This document shows, piece after piece, positions 54,773 to 63,750 of a stretch of 64,000 bases of DNA. The position numbers and the translations under genes are program-made. The notes beneath the pieces were generated by a model. That model saw only the letters and a program-made list of their open reading frames with translations. It was not told the origin of the DNA and did not search any database. Each line of letters begins with the position of its first letter. Position 1 is the first letter of the stretch. The stretch is from Nocardioides allogilvus (GTDB taxonomy: Bacteria; Actinomycetota; Actinomycetes; Propionibacteriales; Nocardioidaceae): assembly GCF_003047285.1 (NCBI RefSeq), contig NZ_PZYX01000004.1, positions 62,001-126,000 of the forward strand. The letters are read 5' to 3'.

Positions 54773-55699
54773 TTACAGCAGGTTGGGCAGCAAGCGCATG
54801 ACGACATCGGTCGTCTGCCAGGCCAGGGCGATGACGACGGGAGTCGTGATCACCCAGACCGTGGCGGCGGACCAGCGCTGGCGGGCGGCGATGACCCCGA
54901 GGGTCATCGCCAGGAGCAGACCCAGGCACAGGGCGAGGAGCGGAAGCGCCCCTTGCTCGGTGCCCATCGGCTGCTCCGGATCGGGGACGGCGGTCGGGAG
55001 ACCTGCCGGTGCGGGAAAGCCCTTCTTGGCCTCGGCGTCGACGTACACGACCTCGCCGGGCGTGAGGTCGGCGAACCTGCCGGAACCCTCAGCACTCGCC
55101 AGCACGATGCGTGCAGCGCCCTCGGGTCGAGGTTGCGGCAGCGGGTCACCCGCGCGGCGTACGCCGATGACGGAAAACTGCTTCGCACCCTGGGCGGTCA
55201 CGACGCGGATCGTGTCGGCCAGCCGCAACCTGGCGATCGAGCCGAAGGGAGCGCCGTAGGTCTTGGCGCGGCCCAGCAGCACCGACGTGCCGACCTGGCC
55301 CGGCAGCACCGTGTTGCGGAGGTGGCCAGGTCCAGCGAGCAGGTCGCTCGACGCGGTGCCCTCGACCACGACCTGCTCGACACCCAGGTGCGGGAGCGAG
55401 ATCAGGGCGACCGGGTCACCGAGCGGCGTCACCGGTCCCATCGGGGCCGTGGCGGCGGCCAACTCTCCGCGGAACTGGTCGTAGAGCGCCGACTGCTCGC
55501 GCTGCTGGGACAAACCCCCGAGGAAGAGCATCTGGACCGCGGCCCACGTCGCGACCAGGGCAAGCATCGTCGCGGTCGTGGAGACGACGTCGATGGCCTG
55601 TCGTGTCGGCGTGGTCGGGAGAATCGGGGCGGCCGGCTTGGGGGCGCTCGAACCCGAACCGGTCGGAGCCGTAGTCGGGCGCTCGACGAGGGCGGTCAC
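54773..55699 (-). CDS. Sortase-fold protein lacking catalytic residues (pseudosortase)
   Basis: The 308-aa protein has one N-terminal helix (41-61), a sortase beta-barrel (about 85-225) and two C-terminal helices. The barrel is recognisable by LPHLGVEQVVVEGT, GPGHLRNTVLPGQVG and KTYGAPFGSIARL, as in class E/F sortases. The catalytic His is replaced by Arg144 (LLGRAK instead of AGHR). The TLTTC motif is replaced by VLASA (199-203), so Cys is lost. It should be inactive as a transpeptidase. The GTG start overlaps the upstream gene by four bases. Confidence 0.8.
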   Translation of the reverse strand: MTALVERPTTAPTGSGSSAPKPAAPILPTTPTRQAIDVVSTTATMLALVATWAAVQMLFLGGLSQQREQSALYDQFRGELAAATAPMGPVTPLGDPVALISLPHLGVEQVVVEGTASSDLLAGPGHLRNTVLPGQVGTSVLLGRAKTYGAPFGSIARLRLADTIRVVTAQGAKQFSVIGVRRAGDPLPQPRPEGAARIVLASAEGSGRFADLTPGEVVYVDAEAKKGFPAPAGLPTAVPDPEQPMGTEQGALPLLALCLGLLLAMTLGVIAARQRWSAATVWVITTPVVIALAWQTTDVVMRLLPNLL

Positions 55700-58290
55700 G
55701 ACTGTCTCCGTCGGGAGAGGCCGAGCCGCAGCAGACTGGCGGCCAGCGCGCCCAGGATCGCGATCGCCAGCAGCACCGGGATGAGCTGCGCCGCCAGTGC
55801 GGACGAGACCGGCTCGGTGTCGGGCATCGCCACCGGCTTCGGCTTGGGTGTCTTGGTCGGCTTCACCTTGACGGGCTTGCCGGCGCCGCTCGGAGCAGCC
55901 GTGGGCACCGGCTCCGGATCGGGAGGCGACACGTTGGTGACGCTGCCGGGCCCGTCAATGGTGCTGGTCTCGGGCTCCTCGGAAGTGCCGCTCTCGGGAT
56001 CGCCCTGCGTGCCCTCGTCGGTCCCGTCGTCGACCTTCCCGCTCTGGTCGGCGATGGACTCGGCGACGCCTGCCGCCTGCTTGAACATCGCCGCCGTCGC
56101 GCCGGTCTTCTTCAGAGCGAGGAAACCAGGCGGGAGCTCGCCGTTGCCAAAGCCGGGCCGCTGACCCTCGGTGGTGGCGATCTTGATGAACTCCGCAACC
56201 TTCGTCGCGTCGGCCTTGTCCAGGCCGCTGGTGCGGGCGGCCGTGTACACGATCATGGTGCCGGGATAGGCGTTGCCCGCCTTGATGAGGTCCGTCATCT
56301 CCAGGGTGAAGGGCTCATCGCCGTTCTTCGAAGGCTCGGCAGTGGCCACGGCGCGCGCCATCGCCGATTCGGTGGGGCCGACAAAGGAGCCTCGCCGGGT
56401 CTCCAGGCTGGCCTCGCGGAGACCGAAGCGTCGGGCGTCCGCGACGCTCACGAGCCCGAGCATCATCCGGGTGCCCACACCCTGGCGGTCGATGCGACCG
56501 ATCTTCCACGGATCCGTGCTGGTCGCCCGCTCACACTTGGTCTGCACGTTGGGCCACGCATCGAGCACGGCCTCCGCGATCTTGCGCAACGAGTTGATCG
56601 GGGCCGCCACCTGGGTGAAGTACGGCGCCGGGTTCTGCGCGTAGCACTCGTCGTGGGTCGGCGGCACGTAGTCGTCGAGCAGTGGCCACTCCGCCACGGG
56701 CAGCTTGAGCTTCTTGTAGCTCGGGTTGACGGCCATCCCCCACTGGTCAGGCTCGCCGTTGATCCACTCCATTGCCTGCTTGTCCTGCGCGATGTAGGAG
56801 GTCAGGCTTGTCAGGACGTCGCTGCCCTCTGAGAGGGACAGCATGGTGGCAGCTGCCTCGCGAGCGATGGTGTCGAGTCCTGGATTGAGCGCCTGGAACT
56901 CCGGGTCCAGGTTGAACGACACTGGATTCGCACTCATCCCTGGGTGACCGCGACCCCGCTCGCTTGCGAGGTAGGACTGCGTCATCAGCTTGGCGAGCAG
57001 CCGCGCGTTGAGGCGCAGGTCGGTGAACTCGCCCGCGTTGTCCGGACGGTCGATGATGTAGCCGATCGAGAATCCGGTCACCGCGATGGGCGCGTAGGCG
57101 ATCGGGTCCGTGCCCTTGGCATCGTGCTTGCTCGAGACCAGCGCGGCCACGCCGCCGCCGTTCTCCATCAGTGCGAACCCGGCCTCGTCGGACATCTTGT
57201 TGTGCTGGAACTTGAAGCGCTTCTTGTCCAGGCAGTAGGCCGGGGACCACTGGACCGATGCCTGGGCCATCAGCTCTGAGCCGTAGAACCCGGTGGGCGG
57301 GCGCGAGTCGAGGACGTCGCAGGCATCGGGCGCAAGACCGAACTCGAGCGGGATCGAGAAGCGGTTGCGCCAGTTGGACGGCGACCACCACAGCGACGGC
57401 GAGACACTGAGGTCGACGCCTTCGTTGGCGAAGTTGCTCTGCCCGGGCAGGAAGCGCCCCGCCTTCATGCATTCGCGGTTGTCGTCGCGGCACGAGATGC
57501 CCTGGATCGGAATGACGACGACCGAGCAGGCGACCTTGTCGCTACATCCGAGGGATTCGTTCTCGATCGCGGAACGCACCTCGAACTTGACCGAGCCGTT
57601 GCCTTCGGCATCGGTGAAGGCGGCCAACTCCGCTGGCGGGAACGCGGCACCGACGGCGGCCTCGGGGGCCATCGTCTCGGCCGTGCACGAGGCGTAGACC
57701 GTGCCGCTGGCGCCGACGAACGGGGTGATCCGCGTGGAGAAGAGCTCGACGTCCTGGCACTCGGGCGGGATGGGGGCCAGCCCGGACTTCTGCGCGATGT
57801 CGATGTCGGTCCCCCACTTGTCGTGGCGCCAGACAGCCTGGGTCTCGTCGACGAGCTGTGAGCGCTGTTGGCGGGTGGACGTCCAGCAGGTGCTCGGTGA
57901 GAGCTGCTGCTCCGGCGGCAGACTGGCGTCATCCACGCCGCGACACTGCAGGATCACCACGGGATATTCCTGGTTGAGTCCGTGCTCGCCGAAGGGACTG
58001 GCGGCGCGTCCGCCGGTCGGGTGCGCGCCTGACCAGCCAATGTCGATCCGCTCGCGACCGCGGAGATCGGTGGTGCGGCTTGCCGTGACGGTGACGTCAC
58101 GGGCGTCGATCTCGAGCTCCTGCCCCTCAATGGTGATGGTCCGGTTCAGGTGCTTCGTCTGCGTGTACGCCGCCGCGCCATCGTCCGCAGTCGAAGCAGC
58201 ACCCTGCGCCGTCGTGGGCGCCGTCGTGGCCCCTCCCATCGCGAGCCCGGCAATGAGGCCGACGGCTGCTGCGATCCGGACCCGCTTCAT
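55696..58290 (-). CDS. Large membrane-anchored substrate-binding-like protein
   Basis: The 864-aa product has a signal peptide (1-30) and an N-terminal beta region with DVTVTASRTTDLRGRERIDI. A PstS-like region (about 380-700) holds PIAYAPIAVTGFSIGYII and LRLNARLLAKLMTQSYL. A Thr/Pro/Lys linker follows, then a degenerate sorting-type end: MPDTE at about 822, a hydrophobic helix and RRRQS. Many Cys suggest disulfides. It overlaps pstS upstream by four bases and the pseudosortase downstream by four. Its ligand is unknown; phosphate or a phosphorylated compound is likely from context. Confidence 0.75.
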   Translation of the reverse strand: MKRVRIAAAVGLIAGLAMGGATTAPTTAQGAASTADDGAAAYTQTKHLNRTITIEGQELEIDARDVTVTASRTTDLRGRERIDIGWSGAHPTGGRAASPFGEHGLNQEYPVVILQCRGVDDASLPPEQQLSPSTCWTSTRQQRSQLVDETQAVWRHDKWGTDIDIAQKSGLAPIPPECQDVELFSTRITPFVGASGTVYASCTAETMAPEAAVGAAFPPAELAAFTDAEGNGSVKFEVRSAIENESLGCSDKVACSVVVIPIQGISCRDDNRECMKAGRFLPGQSNFANEGVDLSVSPSLWWSPSNWRNRFSIPLEFGLAPDACDVLDSRPPTGFYGSELMAQASVQWSPAYCLDKKRFKFQHNKMSDEAGFALMENGGGVAALVSSKHDAKGTDPIAYAPIAVTGFSIGYIIDRPDNAGEFTDLRLNARLLAKLMTQSYLASERGRGHPGMSANPVSFNLDPEFQALNPGLDTIAREAAATMLSLSEGSDVLTSLTSYIAQDKQAMEWINGEPDQWGMAVNPSYKKLKLPVAEWPLLDDYVPPTHDECYAQNPAPYFTQVAAPINSLRKIAEAVLDAWPNVQTKCERATSTDPWKIGRIDRQGVGTRMMLGLVSVADARRFGLREASLETRRGSFVGPTESAMARAVATAEPSKNGDEPFTLEMTDLIKAGNAYPGTMIVYTAARTSGLDKADATKVAEFIKIATTEGQRPGFGNGELPPGFLALKKTGATAAMFKQAAGVAESIADQSGKVDDGTDEGTQGDPESGTSEEPETSTIDGPGSVTNVSPPDPEPVPTAAPSGAGKPVKVKPTKTPKPKPVAMPDTEPVSSALAAQLIPVLLAIAILGALAASLLRLGLSRRRQS

Positions 58291-59963
58291 CGCGTGGCTC
58301 CGTTGCGGCCCGCACGGCGGCTGATCAAGATGCCGGGCACCAGGATCAGCGCGAGCAGCTCGATCACCGCCAGCCAGCCGAACGCCTTGCTGTCCATCGG
58401 TCGTTCCGCCGACAGCTCGGTCGGAGTGGCGTAGAGCGGTTCGCCGGAGACACCCGTGTCGGAGACCGTCTCTACATTCGTGCCGGCGGGCGGGTTCACC
58501 ACTTCGCCGGTGACCGGATCGATCGTGGTCGCGCCCGTCGGCGTACCACCCGAATCGGGGGGCGTGGTGGGCGTGGCGGCGGCGGTCGCCTTCTTGCCCT
58601 TCTTGGCTGGCGCGGTCTCGGTCTCGAGCGCGTTCTCGTCGTCGGTCGACGGCTCGCCGGTTCCGGTCTCGGTGCCGCAGGGGCCCTCGCCCTGCTTGTC
58701 GCAGGACGCGGGCTGCGGAGCGACCTCGGCCAGCTTGTTGCGCTTGAGGTCGCCTGCCACGAACGTCGGGTTGTTGCACTTGGTGACGTCGCGGTTGGTG
58801 AGGTCGACCGCCGGATCGGCGGTGGACAACTGGGCGAGCTGCTGGAAGCCGGCCTGGACGAGGTTGAGCGGCAGCGGTGAGTAGCCGTAGGGGCCGGCCT
58901 TGGACTGGCCTTCGCACAGTGAGTAGTACATGAAGTCGGCCAGCGTTTGTCGTTTGGCGGTCGACATCCGCTGGTCCTGCGCACCGGTCGGAATGATCAT
59001 GTAGCTGTAGGACGACAGCGGGTAGGCCCGCGGGTCGGTGGAGCGGTAGACGCCGGTGAGGATCTGGGTGAGGTAATCGTCGGACGCCTTGTCCTGGTTG
59101 ATCTGTGCCTTCGTCAGCGCGACGGCGACGTTGTATTGCGTCGGCTCTACGTAGAACCCGCCCTCGTTGAGGACCTTGACCACCGGGAAGTCCTTGTTGA
59201 TCGGGTAGGCGTACTCGACATAGCCGATGTGGCCGTTGCCAGAGAAGCCGGAGATCGTGTTCATCACCTGGTCGGAGCCGGACTGCGCGATCATCCGGCC
59301 CTGGCGCGGGTAGTAGGACGTGAAGCCCTGCCGTCCGTAGTAGGGCTGCCAGATCGAGGGGTACTCCGCGTCCATCCACGTCGTGAACTGCGCGGTCGTG
59401 CCCGAGCCGTCGGAGCGCACGACCGGCGTGATCGGGAGCTTGGGGAAGGCCCGGCCATTGTTGTCCTTGGCGATCGCCGGGTCGCTCCAGTCGGTGATCT
59501 GGCCGGTGAAGATCTTGGCGACCGTCTCCCCGGACAGACGCAGGTTGCGCACGAGCTCGTTGCCGATCTTGAGCTGGTAGGTGAAGGCCGTTCCGCCCGC
59601 GACGATCGGCACGTAGGCGAACTCGCGACCGTTGCTGTTGTCGGCGTTGCCGAACTCGTCGACGCCCGGGTAGGGGATCTCGGAGATGCCGAAGTCGGTG
59701 ACGTTCTGCGCGAAGTTCTTGCGGCCCTGGCTGGACCCGCCACCGTTATAGGTGACCTTCATGCCGAGCGCGTCCACGTCGGAGATCCACTGCTGGACGA
59801 TGACCTCGGACCAGGTCGAGCCCGAGCCCTCGATCTGTGCGTACGCCGCACGCTGGGCCGGCGCCGGAAGGCCCTCGTCCGCCTGGGCTGCCGCGCCCGT
59901 CACGAGCCCGGGCAGCAAGGCGAGCATCAGCAGGACCAGGAGCTGGCTGAGTCGGCGGTTCAT
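58287..59963 (-). CDS. pstS: Membrane-anchored PstS-type phosphate-binding protein, second copy
   Basis: The 558-aa product has a signal peptide and a full PstS domain (IEGSGSTWSEVIV, YNGGGSSQGR, VVRSDGSGTTAQFT, FSGNGHIGYVEYAYP). A long Thr/Pro/Glu linker and a C-terminal membrane helix with a basic tail (ISRRAGRNGATR) follow. Unlike the lipoprotein PstS at 38937, it is held by a C-terminal helix, so the binding domain can extend through the wall. It overlaps pstA by four bases. Confidence 0.88.
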   Translation of the reverse strand: MNRRLSQLLVLLMLALLPGLVTGAAAQADEGLPAPAQRAAYAQIEGSGSTWSEVIVQQWISDVDALGMKVTYNGGGSSQGRKNFAQNVTDFGISEIPYPGVDEFGNADNSNGREFAYVPIVAGGTAFTYQLKIGNELVRNLRLSGETVAKIFTGQITDWSDPAIAKDNNGRAFPKLPITPVVRSDGSGTTAQFTTWMDAEYPSIWQPYYGRQGFTSYYPRQGRMIAQSGSDQVMNTISGFSGNGHIGYVEYAYPINKDFPVVKVLNEGGFYVEPTQYNVAVALTKAQINQDKASDDYLTQILTGVYRSTDPRAYPLSSYSYMIIPTGAQDQRMSTAKRQTLADFMYYSLCEGQSKAGPYGYSPLPLNLVQAGFQQLAQLSTADPAVDLTNRDVTKCNNPTFVAGDLKRNKLAEVAPQPASCDKQGEGPCGTETGTGEPSTDDENALETETAPAKKGKKATAAATPTTPPDSGGTPTGATTIDPVTGEVVNPPAGTNVETVSDTGVSGEPLYATPTELSAERPMDSKAFGWLAVIELLALILVPGILISRRAGRNGATR

Positions 59964-61123
59964 CGGGTCTCCTGCTGGGTGGGTCGTCGAAAGCGACGAA
60001 GAAGGCTGGGACGGCGAGCCGTCGTGCGGGTGCGCGCCACGACACGGGCGACCACGAAGAGGGCGAGGACGAGGATCAGCAACACCGTCGCGGCGGCGAA
60101 GGCGCGCTCGATGTCCATCGGCTCGGGGCTGCGGGCGCCCTTGAAGATGTAGAGCGGCAGTGAGTTCATGACGCCGTCGGTGGGGTTGGTGACCATGAAG
60201 CTCGCGACGCCGCTGGTGAGCAGCACTGGCGAGGTCTCGCCGACACCGCGGGCGACACCGAGGATGACGGCGGTGGCGAGGCCGGGGCGGGCGGTCGGGA
60301 GGACCACGTGCCACACGGTGCTCCAGCGACTGGCGCCGAGGGCGAGGCTGGCCTCGCGGAGCCCGCCGGGGACGACGCGCAAGACCACGTCGGCGGCGCG
60401 GGCGATGATCGGCAGCATCATCACGGACAGGGCCATGGCGGCGGCGAAGCCGGATCGCGGGAAGCCGACGGCCACGATCAGCACGGTGTAGATGAACAGG
60501 CCCGCCACGATCGAGGGCAGCGCGGTCATCGCCTCGACGATGGTCCGCACGACGCCGGCGAGGCGGCCACCGACCTCGGTCATGAAGACGGCCGTCGCGA
60601 TGCCGAGCGGCAAGGTGACGGCGATGGCGATGCCGAGCTGGATGGCGGATCCGACGATCGCGTGGGCGATCCCGCCGCGGTCGAAGGGGTCGCGCGGACC
60701 GACGCCGGACATGTCGTCGATGAAGAAGTTGGCGTGCAGCAACGGCTCCCAGCCCCGGAAGATCACGAAGGCGACCGTGCTGACCAGCGCAGCTCCGACG
60801 ACCAGGGCACCCGAGGTGATGACCGCCCCCGCGACGCGATCCACCACGTCGACCCGGCGGCCGGTCATGAATCCGATGACGACGGTGAAGAGGATGCCGA
60901 GCGCGAGCCAGGCCACCACGAGCCAAGCCCAACCACCCAGCGGCAGCAGGCGTTGGGTGACCAGCCACGCCATCGCGAGTGCCGCGACCCAGGTGCCGAC
61001 CAGGGTGAAGGACTCCTCCGATGTCGGCTTGCCGAGGCCGGGGCGCGGGTGCTGCGGCGGCGCGTCCGGGTCGCTGACCGGGAGGAAGGTCGCACGGGTG
61101 CGCTCGGGCGCCTGCGTGGCCAT
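59960..61123 (-). CDS. pstA: Phosphate ABC transporter permease PstA, second copy
   Basis: The 387-aa permease has extra N-terminal helices. Its core contains [16 protein letters not shown] and the coupling helix EASLALGASRWSTVWHVVLPTARPG. Its start shares a base with the pstC stop and its end overlaps pstS. It is paralogous to the permease at 36819. Confidence 0.92.
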   Translation of the reverse strand: MATQAPERTRATFLPVSDPDAPPQHPRPGLGKPTSEESFTLVGTWVAALAMAWLVTQRLLPLGGWAWLVVAWLALGILFTVVIGFMTGRRVDVVDRVAGAVITSGALVVGAALVSTVAFVIFRGWEPLLHANFFIDDMSGVGPRDPFDRGGIAHAIVGSAIQLGIAIAVTLPLGIATAVFMTEVGGRLAGVVRTIVEAMTALPSIVAGLFIYTVLIVAVGFPRSGFAAAMALSVMMLPIIARAADVVLRVVPGGLREASLALGASRWSTVWHVVLPTARPGLATAVILGVARGVGETSPVLLTSGVASFMVTNPTDGVMNSLPLYIFKGARSPEPMDIERAFAAATVLLILVLALFVVARVVARTRTTARRPSLLRRFRRPTQQETR

Positions 61124-62142
61124 CAGGCGTCCGTCCCCGCGCCGGAGCGGCTGCGGTTGACGATGATCGCGGCGAGGGTGTTGACGATCAGGGTGATCAC
61201 GAACAGCACGAAGCCGGCGGTCAGCAACGCACTCAGCTGCGCAGCACTGGCATCGCCGAAGCGGCCGGCGATCAGTGCGCTCACGGTGTTGGTGCCGACC
61301 TCGAGGAGCCGGGGCTTGATCACGAAGTCGGGCGAGATGATGAGGAGTACGGCGATCGTCTCGCCGAGTGCCCGGCCCAGCCCGAGCATCGTGCCACCGA
61401 TGATGCCGCCGCGACCGAACGGGATGACGACGGTGCGGACCATGCCCCAGCGGGTGGAGCCGAGCGCGAGTGCGGCCTCCTTCTCCCCCGGAGGTGTCTG
61501 GGAGAACACCTGGCGCATCACCGCGCACGACATCGGCAGGACCATCATGGCCACCGCGATGCCTGCGCAGAACGCGCTGCCGACATAGCGAGAGACGTCC
61601 CACACCGCGGCATTGGGGTCCGAGTCGACCTGGAAGATCGGGATCCAGCCGAAGTTCTGCTGCAGCCAGAGCGCGAACGCGGCCGCGTGGGGCATGACGA
61701 GGAAGTAGCCCCACATCCCGTAGATGATCGAGGGCACAGCTGCCATCAGGTCGACCAGCGAGATCAGGGTCGCCTTCAGGTTCGCGGGGGCGTATTCGCT
61801 GATGAACAGGGCGGTCAGGACGGCGAGCGGGAAGGCGATTGCCATCGCCACCGCGGCGACCGAAAGGGTGCCGACCAGGACGGCGCCGATGCCGAGGGAG
61901 TCTGCCTCGGGCTGCCACGCCGACTCGGTGAAGAAGCTCCAGCCGTAGTGCTCGAGCGTCGGCACCGACTGCCAGGCGAGGAAGGCGCCGATGCCGCCGG
62001 TGATCAGCAGCACCGTCGCCCCGATGGCCGAAGCGGTCAACTCGAAGACGCGGTCCACGCCAGACGCCTTGCGGGCGAGCTTGCGCGGGGCGACCTCGGG
62101 GACGTCGATGAACGACGAGTCCACTGCGGGCAGGGTGGTCAA
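61123..62142 (-). CDS. pstC: Phosphate ABC transporter permease PstC, second copy
   Basis: The protein is about 339 aa, with six core helices, LMAAVPSIIYGMWGYF and the coupling helix EAALALGSTRWGMVRTVVIPFG. The start is a TTG at 62142, because no in-frame ATG or GTG gives a sensible N-terminus; this is uncertain. It is the first gene of the eight-gene operon, with a PHO box about 120 bases upstream. Confidence 0.88.
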   Translation of the reverse strand: MTTLPAVDSSFIDVPEVAPRKLARKASGVDRVFELTASAIGATVLLITGGIGAFLAWQSVPTLEHYGWSFFTESAWQPEADSLGIGAVLVGTLSVAAVAMAIAFPLAVLTALFISEYAPANLKATLISLVDLMAAVPSIIYGMWGYFLVMPHAAAFALWLQQNFGWIPIFQVDSDPNAAVWDVSRYVGSAFCAGIAVAMMVLPMSCAVMRQVFSQTPPGEKEAALALGSTRWGMVRTVVIPFGRGGIIGGTMLGLGRALGETIAVLLIISPDFVIKPRLLEVGTNTVSALIAGRFGDASAAQLSALLTAGFVLFVITLIVNTLAAIIVNRSRSGAGTDA

Positions 62143-62262
62143 GGGGATCTCTTCAGATGCTGGCCCGAAGGCGAAAGCTGACAGTGGCTGACGCTCTCCA
62201 GCGGCCCGATCCGGTCCGGAGACGGCGTCAGTGTCAGGAGCCGGTCGAAACGTTGTGGCCGT

Positions 62263-62284
62263 TGCCGGTGAACGCCCGGCGAAC
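62263..62284 (-). promoter_or_regulatory. PHO box of the pseudosortase-pst operon
   Basis: On the minus strand, two adjacent 11-base units, GTTCGCCGGGC and GTTCACCGGCA, match the PhoP direct-repeat consensus nearly as well as the box of the first pst operon. The position fits PhoP activation of the whole operon during phosphate limitation. Confidence 0.68.
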
Positions 62285-62339
62285 GCTTGCGCCGTGCTGC
62301 GCGAACATCCCCGCGCCCCGCGGCTGACAGACTCTGCGG

Positions 62340-63656
62340 GTGCTCCCCCGCTTCGAGATCGTGCGCCGCTTGCGGCCGGTTTCGTTGATCGCCAGGGGCG
62401 CCGAGGCCGACGTGTCGGTTGGCACCCCGGTCCCGCTTCCACAACTCGCACCCTCGGTCGCGATCGTCGTCGAGCCCGACCACCGCGCCGCCGCGGCCTT
62501 CCACCTCGGTGGCATGTGGCTCGGGATGAGCGTCGTCGTCGGCCGCGTCGTGCTGACGCTCACGGAGGGTCACGACACCCGGGAGCTGCGCAGCCGTCGG
62601 CACGGCACGGTGCGGTCGGACCCGACGCGGGTCGCGCTCACCCTGACGGGCACGCACCTGACGGCGCTGACCGAGGAGGCCGGCCGCTGGGTGGCCCGGG
62701 CGCGCGTCGACCTCAGCGACCGGCTCGAGCCGCGCGATCCCGAGGCGCTGTCTCGGCTCCTCGTCGAGGGGCACGGCGCCCGCGTCCAGGCCGGCCGCTT
62801 CGGTCAGCTCGGTCTGCGCGACCTCCGGCTCGTCACCTCGCGCGACGGCTCACCAGTGGAGGACGAGGGGCGGCTCCTGCTGAGCGCGACGTCCGCCGGC
62901 CCCGGCTTCTTCGACACCGGGCACACCTCGGTGTGGAGCCTCGATCCCGACTCCCTGGACCTCGAGCACCACAGCGACCTGTTCTTCCGGCGGCCCGACA
63001 AGCCCGGGGTGTACGGCGACCACGCCACCCACATCGTCCGCGACGGCGACTCGTGGCTGGTCGCGACGAGCACGTGGGGAGACTTCGAGCAGCACGACCC
63101 GAAGCGATCGGTGCGAGCGACGATCGCTCGCACCTCGGCCGACGTGCTCAGCGGTGTGCACGTGCTGGAGACACAGGAGCTGGCGTTGCCCACCGACGGC
63201 TTCACCTCCGTCGGGGTCTGGGACCCGCACCTCGTGCACACCGGCGAGGAGTGGCTGGTCGGCTTCGCCAGTGCGAGCAAGTTCTTCAAGTTCCACCCGG
63301 CGCTCGCGAGCGGGCCGACGCTTGATCGACTGACGCTGCGCGGAGCAGCAACCGACCGACGCGCCACCGAAGGCACCACGATCCTCAGAGTCGGCGACGG
63401 CTGGCGGGTGCTCGCCAGCGACGGGCGCGACGGGCGCCGAGGCCAGCGGGCCCGCTACCCGATGTTCGACCTGGCGATGGCCGAGGTTGGCGAGCTACAG
63501 GCGGCGTACCCGACAAATCTGCCGTGGCCGACGTTGGCGCACACGCGCTGCGGGTGGCTGATGATCAGCTTCAACGGCGCCCCGGCCACGGGTCCGCTCG
63601 TCGGCTACGGCACGCACGGCGACCTCGTTGTGCAACGTGAGGTCTCGCGGGATTAA
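62340..63656 (+). CDS. Beta-propeller protein, possible glycoside-hydrolase-like
   Basis: The 438-aa product has repeated blades with Trp-Asp/Gly signatures ([49 protein letters not shown]). This resembles the five-bladed propellers of GH43/GH32-type enzymes, but I cannot place catalytic acids. No signal peptide is seen. The start is a GTG. It is divergent from the pst operon and upstream of an amino-acid dehydrogenase. The function is open. Confidence 0.6.
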   Translation: MLPRFEIVRRLRPVSLIARGAEADVSVGTPVPLPQLAPSVAIVVEPDHRAAAAFHLGGMWLGMSVVVGRVVLTLTEGHDTRELRSRRHGTVRSDPTRVALTLTGTHLTALTEEAGRWVARARVDLSDRLEPRDPEALSRLLVEGHGARVQAGRFGQLGLRDLRLVTSRDGSPVEDEGRLLLSATSAGPGFFDTGHTSVWSLDPDSLDLEHHSDLFFRRPDKPGVYGDHATHIVRDGDSWLVATSTWGDFEQHDPKRSVRATIARTSADVLSGVHVLETQELALPTDGFTSVGVWDPHLVHTGEEWLVGFASASKFFKFHPALASGPTLDRLTLRGAATDRRATEGTTILRVGDGWRVLASDGRDGRRGQRARYPMFDLAMAEVGELQAAYPTNLPWPTLAHTRCGWLMISFNGAPATGPLVGYGTHGDLVVQREVSRD

Positions 63657-63750
63657 CCTTGGTGTGACGGCGACCACTCCACCCCTGTGGTCACCGAACT
63701 CAGGGCTCGCACACCCCGCGGGCCGCACCGACACACAAGGACAAGCACCC

